Made by a program: the position numbers and the translations under genes
Shown here: positions 38,736-39,322 of the stretch, in pieces
Layout of the letters: each line of letters starts with the position of its first letter
Numbering within the stretch: position 1 is the stretch's first letter
Source: an uncultured Lachnospiraceae bacterium
GTDB taxonomy: Bacteria; Bacillota; Clostridia; Lachnospirales; Lachnospiraceae
Assembly (NCBI GenBank): GCA_910577655.1
Contig: CAJTOW010000022.1
Span: forward strand, 1 to 39,322
Length of the DNA stretch: 39,322 nt
Direction: 5' to 3'
Notes under the pieces: generated by a model
Databases searched by the model: none
Told to the model about the DNA's origin: nothing
Seen by the model: only the letters and a program-made list of their open reading frames with translations

Positions 38736-39322
38736 CTATTCCAAAACAGCTCCGAATGCCTGCTCCAGCTTCTCTGTTTTCAGGCCGGAACCGATCACAC
38801 AGATCTTCCCGGTGTAATCAGGTGCTCCGGTGCGGATCTCATACTCCTCGGGAACCAGATCAAAATAATACCACTCCCCTGATGTCTCCCCTGACAGCAT
38901 GCCTTTGGCTCTCAGGATATCCCCATAGTTCTCCCCATAGGCAAGCTCCTCCAGCACTGCCTCCAGCTTCTCACGGCTGCAGGACGCTGTGGTCTCATGG
39001 CCCCAGCTGCTGAACACATCATCTGCATGATGATGGTGATGGTCATGGTCATGACAGCCGCAGTCACAATCTGGGCCGTGGTCGTGGTGAGTGTGGACTT
39101 CAGGTCCGTGATCATGGCGATCGTGGCAGTCATGACCATGATCGTGGTGATCGTGGTCTTCATGGGCATGATCATGGTGGCCGTGGCCTTCATGGCCATG
39201 GTCATCGTGACCTTCGTGGCAGTGATCATGATCGCGGTGATCGTCGCCTTCATGGCCGTGATCGTGATGGTCGTGAACTTCATGACCATGATCGTGGTGG
39301 TCGTGAACTTCATGACCATGAT
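38736..39322 (-). CDS. G3E (CobW-family) GTPase, C-terminal part with His-rich metal-binding linker
   Basis: The C-terminal part of a gene that continues beyond the right edge; about 195 codons are visible. The first 100 or so are a His/Asp/Glu/Gly linker with repeated units such as HEVHDHHDHG, several cysteines (CDCGCHDHDHHHH) and over 45 histidines. A CobW C-terminal domain follows: SREKLEAVLEELAYGENYGD, ILRAKGMLSGETSGEWYYFD, then KICVIGSGLKTEKLEQAFGA. The layout is that of zinc or other transition-metal chaperones in the CobW/YciC/YjiA group, with the GTPase domain outside the window. An in-frame GTG at 39017 is internal, not the start. The fusion GTPase gene follows 37 nt downstream. Confidence 0.88.
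   Translation of the reverse strand, partial: HGHEVHDHHDHGHEVHDHHDHGHEGDDHRDHDHCHEGHDDHGHEGHGHHDHAHEDHDHHDHGHDCHDRHDHGPEVHTHHDHGPDCDCGCHDHDHHHHHADDVFSSWGHETTASCSREKLEAVLEELAYGENYGDILRAKGMLSGETSGEWYYFDLVPEEYEIRTGAPDYTGKICVIGSGLKTEKLEQAFGAVLE
39271..39322. repeat. 30-bp tandem repeat in the His-rich linker
   Basis: Bases 39271-39300 recur from 39301 to the window edge with no differences over the 22 bases visible. Each unit encodes HEVHDHHDHG. Looser copies of the same pattern extend left to about 39020. Confidence 0.85.

Noticed and set aside
38912..39319. Thr/Met/Ile-rich 135-codon ORF at the right edge
   Set aside because: It is the frame-shifted reading of the His-rich repeat DNA in the G3E GTPase gene.
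39120..39322. CRISPR array in the regular repeats at the right edge
   Set aside because: The repeats are contiguous coding units in frame with no unique spacers.

Overview
The window is a chromosomal segment of a spore-forming, probably gut-associated Clostridia, most likely a Lachnospiraceae member. The evidence is Gram-positive style AGGAGG ribosome binding sites, moderately high GC, a CIRCE/HrcA-controlled groESL operon, a YtvI-type protein, a Mini-RNase III, a DUF4349 lipoprotein and small pilin-like proteins of a kind I associate with that family. The genus cannot be fixed from the sequence alone. Almost all genes run leftward (minus strand). The exceptions are a DUF4349 lipoprotein, a small membrane-anchored acidic protein, a DUF4397 repeat protein and a carbamate kinase.

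Layout. Bases 1-880 hold the start of guaA, cut by the window edge. 1.1-6 kb: DUF4349 lipoprotein, YtvI-like permease, an orphan hisC and a polysaccharide polymerase-like membrane protein. 6.1-12.1 kb: PTS enzyme I and HPr, then the c-di-AMP cyclase cdaA with its regulator cdaR, preceded by two unrecognised membrane proteins. 12.5-16.5 kb: guaB and groES-groEL with clear promoters, terminators and CIRCE. 16.6-20.8 kb: acidic membrane protein, MocR regulator, glnS and tRNA-Thr. 20.9-23.1 kb: DUF4397 protein with Pro/Gly repeats behind a sigma-K-like promoter, then L-lactate dehydrogenase. 23.3-28.3 kb: a compact type IV pilus/type II secretion-like operon (secreted transglutaminase-like protein, PilC, four small pilin-like proteins, PilT). 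28.4-31.7 kb: overlapping ispF-cysS-mrnC-rlmB. 31.8-36 kb: lipid kinase, PAP2 protein, tRNA-Met, GT2 glycosyltransferase and CPBP protease. 36.7-39.3 kb: carbamate kinase and two G3E (CobW-like) GTPase genes, one with a very His-rich linker and cut by the window edge.

The gaps are filled by three dispersed palindromic repeat families. R1 is a 165-166 bp MITE-like element with CTAGAGCGTGTCTGAAAATT ends, three full copies plus fragments. R2 is built on GTAACAGTTCAGA half-sites. R3 is a TTTATAGGA-CGCAATT hairpin found beyond both tRNA genes.

Most genes are housekeeping. The parts that deserve attention are the reduced pilus locus without an extension ATPase, the metal-handling GTPase pair, the DUF4397 repeat protein with its sporulation-like promoter, and the repeat families.
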